This document shows, in pieces, positions 23,803 to 34,800 of a stretch of 64,000 nt of DNA; the stretch's first letter is position 1; the number at the start of each line of letters is the position of its first letter. Source of the stretch: JBFWUW01 sp050247075 (lineage in GTDB: Bacteria > Planctomycetota > Planctomycetia > Pirellulales > JBFWUW01). A program made the translations under genes and the position numbers. The notes under the pieces are model-generated. The model ran no database searches. It had not been told where the DNA came from and saw only the letters and a program-made list of their open reading frames with translations. The stretch covers positions 1-64,000 of the forward strand of contig JBFWUW010000015.1 in NCBI GenBank assembly GCA_050247075.1, written 5' to 3'.

Positions 23803-23830
23803 CATGGCCGGTTTAACCGCGGGTAGTTGG

Positions 23831-24154
23831 ATGCATCGTTATCTATCGCAATTCGTTGCCTGTTCTTGTTTGGTTTGGCTTGCCGGCTGTACGCCGGCAG
23901 CCACCGAAGCGCCGGGCGACTCTGCCCCTCACTCCGCCACGCCAGCCAAGCCGACCCAGGACGAACCCGCCGCGCAGCCTGTGACTGTTCCCACGGAAAA
24001 ATCGCGGTCCAACTCGCCCGTTGCGCCGCGGATCAATTCAGCCGTGGCCGAGGAAGACTTGAGCGGTTTATTGCCGGTGGAGGAACAGGAAGGTGATTCC
24101 GCCAAGCCAGATGCCGGCGTCGAAACCGAGAGTGCGCCGGCGACCAAGGAATAA
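23831..24154 (+). CDS. Small lipoprotein, acidic
   Basis: A 107-aa product from the ATG at 23831 (an in-frame GTG at 23792 and ATG at 23804 overlap the terminator of the gene before). Signal MHRYLSQFVACSCLVWLAGC ends in a lipobox LAGC. The mature chain is Pro/Ala/Glu-rich (TPAKPTQDEPAAQPVTVP) and ends EGDSAKPDAGVETESAPATK. No domain is recognised. The ribosome site is weak, which lowers confidence in the exact start. It resembles the preceding lipoprotein in kind, not in sequence. Confidence 0.62.
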   Translation: MHRYLSQFVACSCLVWLAGCTPAATEAPGDSAPHSATPAKPTQDEPAAQPVTVPTEKSRSNSPVAPRINSAVAEEDLSGLLPVEEQEGDSAKPDAGVETESAPATKE

Positions 24155-24229
24155 GCCGCACCGAGGCTCGTCTGCTTGTTCCCGTGGAAGATCACCCGCG
24201 AAAACGGCTCGTATCAGCCAGGCCGTTGG

Positions 24230-24396
24230 GATCCGATACGAAATAACTTCCTCATGCGAACTCCCTCTCCCTTCGGGAGAGGGCCGGGGTGAGGGCCGGC
24301 TGATGGCGTCCATTTCGCCACATCCCCCTCTCCCCAACCCTCTCCCGGAGTACCGGGAGAGGGAGCCAAACGGGGAAGTTTTTTCGTACCGAATCC
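24230..24396. repeat. 167-bp MITE-like palindromic repeat
   Basis: Ends GATCCGATACGAAATAACTT and, inverted, GGAAGTTTTTTCGTACCGAA, with internal CTCTCCCTTCGGGAGAG and CTCCCGGAGTACCGGGAG palindromes. It ends 5 bp from the stop codon of the SecA-like gene. Confidence 0.75.
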
Positions 24397-24400
24397 TTGG

Positions 24401-26329
24401 CTACCGCGACGATGCCAGGTCGTTCAGGACTTCTTCCAGCCAGTCGTCGTGGTCGAACAACCGGCGCCGCAATTCGGCCTGCTGGCGGTCGACGCGGCGT
24501 TGTATCTCTGTAATCTCGCGGGCCAAGCTGGCCGGAGCTTCGCCTTCGATATTGGCCGATTGGCGCAGCTTGTGGGCCAAGGCCGGAGCATGCCGCGCCA
24601 GCAGGTTGTCGTCCGCGGCCGCAAACATCTGGCAAGAGCCAGGATCACCCTGGCGGGCGGAACGGCCGACAAGCTGCCGGTCGATCCGCGCGGACTCTTG
24701 TGGCTCGGTGGCGATGACATGCAGCCCTCCCAACTCGGCCACGCCCGGCCCCAGCTTGATGTCGGTCCCGCGGCCGGCCATGTTGGTGGCGATGGTCACG
24801 GTTCCTTGTTTACCGGCACCGGCCACAATGGCGGCTTCTTCCTCATCTTGCTTGCCGTTGAGCAGTTGGTGTGGAATGCGTGCCAACTCCAACATGGCAG
24901 CCAGCCGCTGGCTGGTTTCAATCGAAGCGGTTCCCACCAGCACCGGCCGCCGCGTGCGGTGCATCTCCACCACGGAATCGAGCACGGCCCGCTCTTTGGC
25001 CGCCTGATGGGCAAAGACCCTGATCGGCAAGGTGATCCGTAGGCAAGTCTTGTGCGGCGGAATCACCACCACGTTCAACCCGTACAGGTCGCGCAGTTCG
25101 CGCTCGGCATCGCGCGCGGTCCCCGTCATGCCGCAGCGCCGCGGATATAGCCGCAAGTACCGCTGCCGGGTGATGCGGGCCATTGGTTTTGTCTCGGAAG
25201 TGATGGTAACGCCCGCCTGGACCTGCACGGCTTGATGCAGCCCGTCGCGCCAGGTGCGGTCGGCGAAGATGCGGCCGGTGTGGCGATCGACCAGCCGAAT
25301 CTCGTCGTCGGCCACGATGTAATGTACGTCGGGCCGGTAGAGCCAGGCCGCGCGCAAGGCCTGTTCGATATAGGCGGGCCAAGGGCGTTCCAGCCCGCGG
25401 GTAGGGACGCTGCCTGGTTGTTGGGCCAACGCGCGGAATCCCTCCGCGGTCAGCCGTAGCGTTTCGGCCGGGGCATCAATGGTATAGTGCCGGTCGAGAA
25501 CGAGCCGGGCCGCGGCTTGGGCCGCGGCCCGATAGACATCGGCATTGGCGGCGGGCGTGCCGCCGCTGGACGAAAGCAGCAGCGGCGTGGTGGCTTCGTC
25601 GAGCATGACGCTGTCGGCCTCGTCCAAGATGGCCGCCGCATGCCCCCGCTGCATGGGGCGCGGCGCGGGCAGCGCATGCCCCCGCAGTTGGCGGCGGAAG
25701 CCCTCTCCCAAGGCCGGTTGGCGGCGGCCGATGATGGCCATCTGGTCGCGCAGGTAGTCAAAGCCAAACTCGTAGCCCGGCCCATAAGTAATGTCGCAGG
25801 CATAGGCTGCCCGCTTGGCGCTTTCATCGGCGTCGGCGTCGATCAAACCGGCCGAGAAACCGAGCAACTGGTAAACCGGCAGCAGTTGCTCAAAGTCGCG
25901 AGCCGCCAGATAGGCGTTGACCGTCATCACATGCACGCCTTGTCCCGCCAGCGCATGAATACAGGCCGGCAGCAGTACCGTGAAGGTCTTTCCCTCGCCG
26001 GTCTGCATTTCGGCGATCGAGCCGCGGGCCAGCGCCAGGCCCCCCAGCAACTGCACGTCGTACAGCTCGATACCCAAGGTGCGCCGCGCGGCTTCTACCA
26101 CTACGGCAAAGGCCGAGGCCAGCAGACTTTCATCGCGAAGGATAAGTCCCGCGGCCGCCTGCCGCCGCAGCGACGCGGCCTGCCCCCGCAGGCCCGTGTT
26201 GGACAGCCGTGACAAAGGCTCCACCTCCGCGCGCACCTGGTCGACGAAGGCCCGGTCGGTGGCTCGCGGGCGGCCGGCTTTCGGCCCAAACAGCCGCATG
26301 GCCGTGGCGAAGGCGGAACGGCTAGTCAT
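24401..26329 (-). CDS. SecA-like preprotein translocase ATPase, short accessory form
   Basis: A 642-aa protein from the ATG at 26329. It has the SecA motor: Walker A EMQTGEGKTF (about 107-116), Walker B region ILDEADSVMLDEATTPLLL, GMTGTARDAE, TNMAGRGTDIKLGPGVAELG and the motif-VI region IDRQLVGRSARQGDPGS. The canonical versions of all these motifs differ at several sites (for example DEVDS and GRAGRQGD in housekeeping SecA). It is about 250 residues shorter than housekeeping SecA and lacks the C-terminal Cys-rich zinc motif. Its start overlaps the end of the TolC-family gene by 8 nt (ATGACTAG), so the two are co-translated. I infer an accessory export motor; the divergent giant surface protein is the obvious candidate cargo. 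Confidence 0.87.
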   Translation of the reverse strand: MTSRSAFATAMRLFGPKAGRPRATDRAFVDQVRAEVEPLSRLSNTGLRGQAASLRRQAAAGLILRDESLLASAFAVVVEAARRTLGIELYDVQLLGGLALARGSIAEMQTGEGKTFTVLLPACIHALAGQGVHVMTVNAYLAARDFEQLLPVYQLLGFSAGLIDADADESAKRAAYACDITYGPGYEFGFDYLRDQMAIIGRRQPALGEGFRRQLRGHALPAPRPMQRGHAAAILDEADSVMLDEATTPLLLSSSGGTPAANADVYRAAAQAAARLVLDRHYTIDAPAETLRLTAEGFRALAQQPGSVPTRGLERPWPAYIEQALRAAWLYRPDVHYIVADDEIRLVDRHTGRIFADRTWRDGLHQAVQVQAGVTITSETKPMARITRQRYLRLYPRRCGMTGTARDAERELRDLYGLNVVVIPPHKTCLRITLPIRVFAHQAAKERAVLDSVVEMHRTRRPVLVGTASIETSQRLAAMLELARIPHQLLNGKQDEEEAAIVAGAGKQGTVTIATNMAGRGTDIKLGPGVAELGGLHVIATEPQESARIDRQLVGRSARQGDPGSCQMFAAADDNLLARHAPALAHKLRQSANIEGEAPASLAREITEIQRRVDRQQAELRRRLFDHDDWLEEVLNDLASSR

Positions 26330-28388
26330 GGGCTGGCCGCGCCGGTTGACGAGGGGCTGTAGCACGGGTTGGCGCGGGGCGGGCCTGCATCGGCTGCCGC
26401 GGCGCGGACTCCGTGGGCATGGTGGCATCTTGTTCAAACGAGATCGACGGCAGACCCTGTTCTTGGCTGCGGACCAGCACGATCCGCTCGTGTTTGATGA
26501 GCGTTCCCATGGCCCGATTCAACTGGGCCAGGCTCAAGGTGTAATTGACCTGGCCTTGCACGAAGGCATTCTCGGCAAACACCAGCCGGTCTTGCGAATC
26601 GAGCAGGTCGTCCAACAGCAGGCTGGCGGCGCGGTCGTCGCCCGGCAACTCTTCCCAGCGGCGCTGCCAATACCGCGTGTCGGACTGCGCCGCCAGCATC
26701 GACTCGCGGTTGGCGACCATCTCGCGGTAGGCCGTTTCCACCTCGCGGACGGCGATCTCCACTTCGGACTTGGTCGTTTCCATCGTGGCCCGCAGCCGGT
26801 TGGCCATTTGCCGCAGTTCCGCTTCGCGGCGGACGTTGTTGGCCTTGGCGGCCCGCCGTTGCAGGGGGACTTCAAACACCAGGCCAGCCGTGTAGCTTGG
26901 TTCGCCGGTGGTGAACTGGTCGGCCAGCGACTGGCCGATGTCGTAGTTCCCTTGCAGCCCGCTGGCGTAGGTTTCCAAAACCGCATCCAGCACCGGCCAC
27001 AACTCATTCTTGGCCACGCCCAACCGCACGCGGGCGGCTTCTACTTCTTGCGTGGCCGCGTCGATCTCCGGCCGGTTCTCCAAGGCGGTCAAGGCCGCCC
27101 GCTGCAGGTCGATCGGTATGTGGTTGCACATCGGCGTTTGCATGGGAACGAGTTCCAGCGTGCGGTCGGCCAGCAGGTCGGGCGAGTTCACCAAGGCCCG
27201 CAACGTCGATTCGGCATTGCCGATGGCGGTGCCCGCCCGGATGATTTCCGAACGCCGCAGCGCCACGGCGGCCCTGGCCCGCGCGATCTGGCTGTCCAGG
27301 GCGTCTACCTCGCGGCGCTGTTCCAGCCGCGTCAGGACAAACTCGGCCCGTTCCAGGTGCCGCTGCTTTTGCAACAGCGTGGCCCGCTGCAGATACATCT
27401 TCCAATAGGTGCTGGTGACTTCCAACAAGTGGTCTTGCAGTTCGGCGGCCGAGCGGTCGGCGGCGATCCGCGTATCGAGATTGGCCAGCACGATCAGGCT
27501 GGTGTTGTAGGCCACGCCCGCCCCGTTGAGCAACGGCTGGTTGTAGCTGAGCGTCAGGCGGGCATTTCCCTGGTTCGAGGGGAAGAAGAAGTTGGAGTTG
27601 CTGTCGCGCAGGCCGTAGCGTTGCGAGGCCTCCATCTTGCCGCCGTAGGTATTCTTCTTGCGCAGGCCAGCGCTGTGAAACCAGTTCTCCTCGCGCAGCC
27701 GCGGCACGTTAAAGCCGGCCTCCAAGGTGCTGCCCGTGGGGACGCTGGTGCGGACAAACTTCGACTCCATGAACGCTCGCGTGTCAAACTCGGCATCGGC
27801 GCGAATGACGGCCGTCTCGGCAATGATGGCGTTGTCGCTGATGGCCTTCACACGGGCCGAATAGCGCAGCGAGTCCACAATCAGCGAGTTCACATCGACG
27901 GAGAGGGGCCGGGTGGAGTGGCCCAGCGGCTGCAAGGCGGCCTGCTCCCACCAGGGGAAGGATCCCGCCGGCGGTTCGGCCGCGGCGGCTGGCGGCGAGA
28001 TCGGTGTCGTCGACTGCCGGACGAGCGGCAACCGTTCCACCGTCAGGGCGGGGCCTTCCCATTCGGGCAGACTGTGGACGCCGGTGACGCGGGCGCTGGG
28101 ACTGGCCGCGACCAATTGCGGCGTCGGTGGAACTGGTGCCGGCTGGGGCTGTATTTCTGGTTGCGGTTTGGACGATCGTACGGCGGCCACGGGCGCGGCG
28201 GGGGGATCAATGGGTGGAAGACGCACGGGAGGCGGCGACTGGTGGTGGCGCGGTTGAGCACGATCAACCGTGGCGTGCAATGCTTTCCGATCCCAGCGAG
28301 AGGGAGTCCGCGCAAAGAGAACCGTCACTAAGACCAAAATGGCCAGTGCAGCGACGGTCTTCGCCAGAAACTTCCATGCCTCACTCAT
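26322..28388 (-). CDS. TolC-family outer-membrane efflux/secretion protein
   Basis: A 688-aa protein from the ATG at 28388. It has an N-terminal membrane anchor or signal (FLAKTVAALAILVLVTVLFA), a Pro-rich periplasmic stretch of about 100 residues (PPPVRLPPIDPPAAP), and then the long alternating helical/beta core of outer-membrane efflux proteins, for example LSYNQPLLNGAGVAYNTSLI, ALENRPEIDAATQEVEAARV and the paired heptad-rich helices near the C-terminus (DSQDRLVFAENAFVQGQVNY, then LAQLNRAMG). The extra N-terminal portion makes it longer than E. coli TolC. No HlyD or ABC component is adjacent; instead a SecA-like ATPase overlaps its end. The start is uncertain: ATG 28439 is possible and neither has a strong ribosome site. 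Confidence 0.84.
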   Translation of the reverse strand: MSEAWKFLAKTVAALAILVLVTVLFARTPSRWDRKALHATVDRAQPRHHQSPPPVRLPPIDPPAAPVAAVRSSKPQPEIQPQPAPVPPTPQLVAASPSARVTGVHSLPEWEGPALTVERLPLVRQSTTPISPPAAAAEPPAGSFPWWEQAALQPLGHSTRPLSVDVNSLIVDSLRYSARVKAISDNAIIAETAVIRADAEFDTRAFMESKFVRTSVPTGSTLEAGFNVPRLREENWFHSAGLRKKNTYGGKMEASQRYGLRDSNSNFFFPSNQGNARLTLSYNQPLLNGAGVAYNTSLIVLANLDTRIAADRSAAELQDHLLEVTSTYWKMYLQRATLLQKQRHLERAEFVLTRLEQRREVDALDSQIARARAAVALRRSEIIRAGTAIGNAESTLRALVNSPDLLADRTLELVPMQTPMCNHIPIDLQRAALTALENRPEIDAATQEVEAARVRLGVAKNELWPVLDAVLETYASGLQGNYDIGQSLADQFTTGEPSYTAGLVFEVPLQRRAAKANNVRREAELRQMANRLRATMETTKSEVEIAVREVETAYREMVANRESMLAAQSDTRYWQRRWEELPGDDRAASLLLDDLLDSQDRLVFAENAFVQGQVNYTLSLAQLNRAMGTLIKHERIVLVRSQEQGLPSISFEQDATMPTESAPRQPMQARPAPTRATAPRQPARPAHD

Positions 28389-28846
28389 TCGGCCAGCGGT
28401 CCAATCCGTTCGGTTATGCCACCTTAGGGATAGCCCCATCCAGAAAATCGGCCGGTCTTAGCCGGCAACACCATGCCATTAGGATGCCACGGAATAGTGG
28501 GATTGGCCCGCACAATCGAAGGTTTCGCTATCGCGGGTACAAGCGTTACCACCCGCAAACTTGCGGCCAGAGCGTGGAGAGGGGTAGCGGTTATGACGAA
28601 TATCGCGGTCGCGGAGCCGATTTTAGACGTGCGGATCGGCACACCGCGGTGGGGTCGGTTAAGTGCCTGGCACCGGCCATGTTGCCCAACCGCGACATAT
28701 AGTTGCGTAGGGGAGTATCGGCCCGTTGCGCGCCGCTGGCCGCGCTGCGCGGCTGGCTAACAACGTAGCGCAGTCCGTCTTGGCCAGGCGGGTTTGTCGG
28801 GAATGGGATCAAGCTTGAATGAAGTAAACGAATTGAAAGGCTCCTG
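28389..28846. other. Divergent control region between the TolC/SecA pair and the giant-protein operon
   Basis: No gene is seen. It must hold the promoters for both transcripts. I noticed GTAGCGGTTATGACG and a GCGCCGCTGGCCGCGCTGCGCGGC GC-rich stretch near 28730 but no clear -35/-10 or sigma-54 element. The giant-protein start is preceded by GAAAGGCTCCTG. Confidence 0.5.
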
Positions 28847-31800
28847 ATGGAAATGTGGCGAAAGCTCGAAAAGGCACTGCGAATGCAACCACCCAGGTCC
28901 GCTCCGGACTATGGGCAGTTGGAAGAGCGCGTGATGATGAGCGCGTCGCCGATCGCCGCTGCGCTGCCTGGCGTGGAACCTGGGCTGGATCCGGCCGACC
29001 AGGCTGCCGCGCCTTCGCCCGATGTAACCGCGACGGCGGATGCCGGCGATCACGATGTATCTGTCTTGGACGCCAGCACGCCTGATACCGCGGCGCAAAG
29101 CGGTGGCATGGACTTCCGCTACCAGTCCACGGCCGATGCCCAGCAAGTTCGGATTGAGTTGGTGATTATCGATGCGGCCGTTTCCGACTATCAGCAGCTT
29201 GTCGATGACTTGCTGTCGCAACAGAGCGAATCGCGGCGGTTTGAAGTGGTGATGTTGGACGGCACCCGCGACGGCATCGAACAGATCAGCCAGGCGCTAG
29301 CCAATTATGAGAATATCGACGCGCTGCACATCGTGTCGCACGCCACCGATGGCGCGGTCAGCCTAGGGAGCATCCGGCTGAGCCTGGACAACCTGGGGGG
29401 CTACGCCGGCCAGTTGGTCGGTTGGCGCGACCACCTCACGTTCGACGCCGACATTTTGTTCTACGGCTGCGACCTGGCGGCGCACGAAGACGGCCAGACG
29501 TTTATCGAATCGCTCGCCGAGTTGACGGGTGCCGACGTGGCGGCCAGTACGGATGCCACCGGCCATGAGTCGCTGGGGGGCAACTGGTTCTTGGAATATG
29601 CCGTTGGCCAGATCGATGCGGGCGTGGCTTTTTCGGCCGATTTGCAAGCGCATTGGTGGTCGACGTTGGCGACGGCCACTTTCCAGGAAGGCAGCAGCGG
29701 CTATGCCAGCACGCAAGATACGGAAATCCAGGCCGGCAACCCCACTACATCTTACGGCAATGATGCGAGCATCCGCGTTGATTTGGACGACAGCGGTGGG
29801 GTCACTCAGGGCCTGATTCGTTTCGACAATCTGTTTGGCAATGGCGTGGGGCAAATTCCGCTTGGCTCCACGATTACCTCGGTCAGTCTGACGGTCTACG
29901 TCACCGAAGCATCAACTGCGGGATCCCAGGTCGGTTTGCACCGGATGTTGGTGAACTGGAGCGAAGCCTCGACATGGAACTCACTAAGCACGTCGGGCAG
30001 CGGCGTGCAAACCAATAACATTGAGGCCAACAGCACCGCGGACAGCATACTAGGCTCGCCAACCTCGACCGGCTTGCAAACTTTTACGCTCTCAACCGGC
30101 ACCTTGCAGGCCTGGTCGGATGGGGCGACCAACTACGGTTGGGCCCTGGTCATCAACAACACAAACGGTTGGGAATTCGCCTCGTCGGAGTACGGGACGG
30201 CGGGCCAGCGGCCCATGCTGTCGGTGACCTACACGCCACCGAACACCGCACCCGTGTTGGATGCCAGCAAAAGCCCGGCCTTGAGCGCCATCAACGAAGA
30301 CGCCAGTGCGCCCTCTGGGGCGGTGGGGACGCTGGTCTCGCAACTGGTTGACTTTGCCTCTCCCAGCGGCCAGGTCGATAACATCACCGATCCCGACAGC
30401 GGCGCGCAGTTGGGCATTGCCGTCACGGCGGCCGACACCGCCAATGGGTCCTGGTTCTACTCGACCAATAACGGCGGATCGTGGTCAGCTCTGGGTGCCG
30501 TGGCCAACAACAACGCCCGGTTGCTGGCAGCCGATGCAAGTACACGGCTCTACTTCCAGCCGAATGCGAATTACAACGGCACACTGGCCAGTGCGATTAC
30601 CTTCCGCGCCTGGGACCAGACCAGTGGCAGCAACGGCGGTCTGGCCAACACGACGACCAACGGCGGCACGACCGCGTTCAGTTCAGCCACGGATACCGCC
30701 AGCCTGACGGTCAACGCGGTCAACGACGCGCCGGCCAACACCGTGCCCGGCGCGCAGTCGGTCGATGAGGATGCGGCCCTGGTCTTCACCGTCGCCAATG
30801 GCAATGCCATTTCCATCTCCGACATTGATGCCGGCGCATCTTCCGTGCAGGTGACATTGGCCGTCACCAATGGCACGCTCAGCCTGGGCGGAACCGGCGG
30901 CTTGACGTTCTCCACGGGCGACGGCAATGCCGATTCGTCCATGACGTTCTCTGGCAGTGTCAGCAACATCAACCTGGCCTTGGCGGGACTGAGCTATTCC
31001 CCCACCGCCAACTACGCCGGCGCCGCTACGTTGACTATCACCACCAGCGACCTGGGGAATACCGGTTCTGGCGGGACGCTGACCGACGTGGACAACATTG
31101 CCATTACGGTCAACGCGGTCAACGACCCGCCGGAAGTAACGGCCACGGCGGCGGTGCTGGCGTATACCGAGAACAGCACGATTGCGATCGATTCTGGGCT
31201 GATCGTTACCGATGTTGATAGCAACATCACCGGCGCCACCGTGACCATCGCGTCGGGGTATATCAATGGACAAGACGTGCTGGCCTTTACCAACCAGTTG
31301 GGAATCACGGGGAGTTGGAACGCGGTGGCCGGAATCTTGACGCTTTCGGGAACCACGACCGCGGCCAACTACCAGACAGCGCTGAGAACGGTGACCTATC
31401 ACAACACCAGCGATGCGCCCAATACGACTGCTCGCGTGATTGCCTTTGTCGTCAATGACGGGACCGTAAACAGTAATGCTGGCGCGCAGACAACGTTGCT
31501 GACGGCGAACTTTGCCGCGGGGACCAACGGGTTCTCCTATATGGACGACCCGTTTGGCACGGCCGATCCCACCAAGGCCGACGGCGTGTATCAGGCGGCT
31601 GGCGGCTTTACCGGCGGCGGACTGCAAGTCTACCTGTCGGCTGGCCCCAACGCCGGCGCGGTGTCGGGCGGATGGTCGAATACCTTCAATGCGACGTCTG
31701 CCGGCGAAGTCGTGATTTCCCTGCGTTACCGCCTGAACATGGGCGAGGGCTTTGAGACGGACGAATACGGGGAAGTCGTGTTGACGGTCGATGGCACCCG

Positions 31801-34800
31801 TTATGGCAGCGACACGAACAATACCGTCTTTCACATGGTCGGAAACGACAATGGCGGCGGCACGGAAAGCTCTGGCTGGCGGCAAGCAACCATTCGCCTG
31901 AACGTAACGGCCGGGGCCCACACCGTGGTGATTGGTGCTTACGGCAATCAATCGACAGCCAATGACGAGTGGATTGAATTGCTGTTGGACGATGTCTCCG
32001 TCAGCCAGACCGGCAATAGCCGCACAGTCAGCATTACGGCAGTTAACGACGCCCCCACGATCACCAATTCCGCGACCGTCACGCTGGCCGCTACGAATGA
32101 AGATACGACCTCCAACGGCACCACGGCCGATGCCATCTTGACCGGAGCGTCATGGGCCGATGTGGATAGCAGCCCGCAGAAGGGAATTGCCATCACCAGC
32201 AAGACGGGCAATGGCACCTGGCAGTATTCCACCGATGGCGCCACCTGGGCGGCCTTTGGGGCGGTCTCGACCAGCAATGCCTTGCTGATTACTTCCACTA
32301 CCCAGGTTCGCTATATCCCCGACGGACTGAATGGGGAAACAGCCACCTTCGGCTTTAAGGCCTGGGACCAGACCACCGGTACCGCCTCCACCAATGCCGT
32401 CCCCGGTTACGCCGATCCGGGCGCGGGGGGCGGCACGACGGCTTACTCTAGCCAGTCGGCCACGGCGAGCCTGACGGTGACGTCGATCAACGACGCGCCG
32501 ACCATCACCAACGGCGCCACGTACAACTACGCCAGCGTCAACGAAGATACGACTTCGGCCGCGCAGACCGTGACCACGATTGTCAACGCCACCGGCTGGG
32601 CCGATGTCGATACGGGGGCCGCGCGGGGCATGGCGATTACCGGACAGACCGGCAACGGAACGTGGCAGTACTCCACCGACGGCGCCACCTGGAACACGTT
32701 CGGAGCGGTCTCGGCCACCAACGCCCTGTTGCTCGGCGCCACGACCCAACTGCGGTACATCCCCGACCAGGCCAATGGCGAAACGGCCACCTTCAGCTAT
32801 CGGGCCTGGGACCAGACCACCGGCACGGCCTCCACCAATGCCACGCAGAACTACGCCAACCCGAGCGCGGGCGGCGGCACGACGGCCTACTCGGCCAACT
32901 CGGCATCAGCCCAGATCGTGGTTACTAGCGTCAACGACGCGCCGACCATCACCAACGGCGCGACTTACAACTACGCCAGCGTCAACGAAGATACGACTTC
33001 GGCCGCGCAGACCGTCACGACCATTGTCAACGCCACCGGCTGGGCCGATGTCGATACGGGTGCCGTGCGGGGCATGGCCATCACCGGAATGACCGGCAAC
33101 GGAACGTGGCAGTACTCCACCGACGGCGCCACCTGGAACACGTTCGGAGCGGTCTCGGCCACGAATGCCCTGTTGCTAGGTGCCACGACCCAACTGCGGT
33201 ACATCCCGGACCAGGCCAACGGCGAGACGGCCACGTTTAGCTATCGAAGCTGGGACCAGACCACCGGCACCGCCTCCACCAATGCCACACAGAACTACGC
33301 CAACCCGGGCGCTGGGGGCGGCACGACGGCTTACTCGGCCAACTCGGCATCGGCGCAGATCGTGGTCACCAGCGTCAACGATGCTCCGGTGTTGGACAAT
33401 AGCAAGAATCCCGCCCTGGTGGCACAAGACGAGAACTCTGGCGCTCCCAGCGGCGCGGTAGGGACGCTGGTCTCCGCCCTGGTGGACTTTGCCAACCCGG
33501 CGGGCCAGGTCGACAATGTCACCGACGTGGACAGCGGCGCATTGCTGGGCATGGCTGTGACCGCGGCTGACACCAGCAACGGCAGTTGGTGGTATTCGAC
33601 CAACAACGGCGGCAACTGGAATGCCCTGGGAGCCGTGGCCAATAACAACGCCCGTCTGTTGGCCGCCGACGTCGGTACACGCATCTATTTCCAGCCGAAC
33701 GCCAGTTACAACGGAACCTTGGCCGCGGCCATTACCTTCCGGGCTTGGGACCAGACCAGCGGAGGCAATGGAGGATTGGCCGATACGAGCGTGAACGGAG
33801 GCACGACAGCCTTTTCCTCGGCCACCGACACCGCCAGCCTGGTGATCAATTCCGTCAACGACGTACCTGTCGCGGTCGACGATGCCTACAGCGTCAACGA
33901 AGACACCACGCTAAACATCGCCGCCGCTGGCGTGCTGGCCAACGATACCGATATCGACTTGGACCCGCTGACGGCGGTGCTGGTCGCCGGGCCGAGCAAC
34001 GGCTTGTTGACGCTGAATGCCGACGGTTCGTTTAGCTACACGCCGAATGCTAATTTCAACGGAACTGATTCGTTCACCTATCGGGCCAACGACGGCACGG
34101 CGAACTCGAACATCGCCACCGTGACGATCACGGTCAATCCGGTGAATGACGTACCGGTGGCGACGGATGACGCCTACAGCGTCAACGAAGATACCACCCT
34201 AAACATTGCCGCCGCCGGCGTGCTGACGAACGATTCCGATATCGACTTGGACCCGTTGACGGCGGTACTGGTGGCCGGGCCGAGCAATGGCTTGCTCACC
34301 TTGAATGCCGACGGTTCGTTCAGCTACACGCCGAACGCCAACTTCAACGGCACCGATTCGTTCACGTACCGGGCCAACGACGGCACGGTGAACTCCAACA
34401 TCGCCACCGTGACGATCACGGTCAATCCGGTCAATGACGTACCGGTAGCGACGGACGATGCCTACAGCGTCAACGAAGACACCACGCTAAACATCGCCGC
34501 CGCTGGCGTGCTGGCCAACGATACCGATATCGACTCGGACCCGTTGACGGCGGTGCTGGTCGCCGGGCCGAGCAATGGCTTGCTCACGCTGAATGCCGAC
34601 GGTTCGTTCAGCTACACGCCGAACGCCAACTTCAACGGCACCGATTCGTTCACGTACCGGGCCAACGACGGCACGGTGAACTCCAACATCGCCACCGTGA
34701 CGATCACGGTCAATCCGGTGAATGACGTACCGGTGGCGACGGATGACGCCTACAGCGTCAACGAAGACACCACCCTGAACATTGCCGCCGCTGGAGTGCT

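Noticed and set aside
25980..28331. 783-aa plus-strand open frame opposite the SecA-like and TolC-family genes
   Set aside because: Spans two recognisable genes on the other strand; composition is His/Gln/Arg/Gly-rich as in other shadows.
24401..28388. Type I secretion system
   Set aside because: A TolC-family gene is present but no ABC transporter or HlyD-type adaptor is adjacent; the neighbour is SecA-like.
28669..28690. TGGCACCGGCCATGTTGCCC as a sigma-54 promoter for the giant-protein cluster
   Set aside because: GG and GC are 13 nt apart instead of 10, so the elements cannot be contacted together.
28389..28846. Cyclic-di-GMP riboswitch before the giant-protein cluster
   Set aside because: I looked for the GEMM core because the cluster handles cyclic-di-GMP but saw no matching conserved core or tetraloop arrangement.
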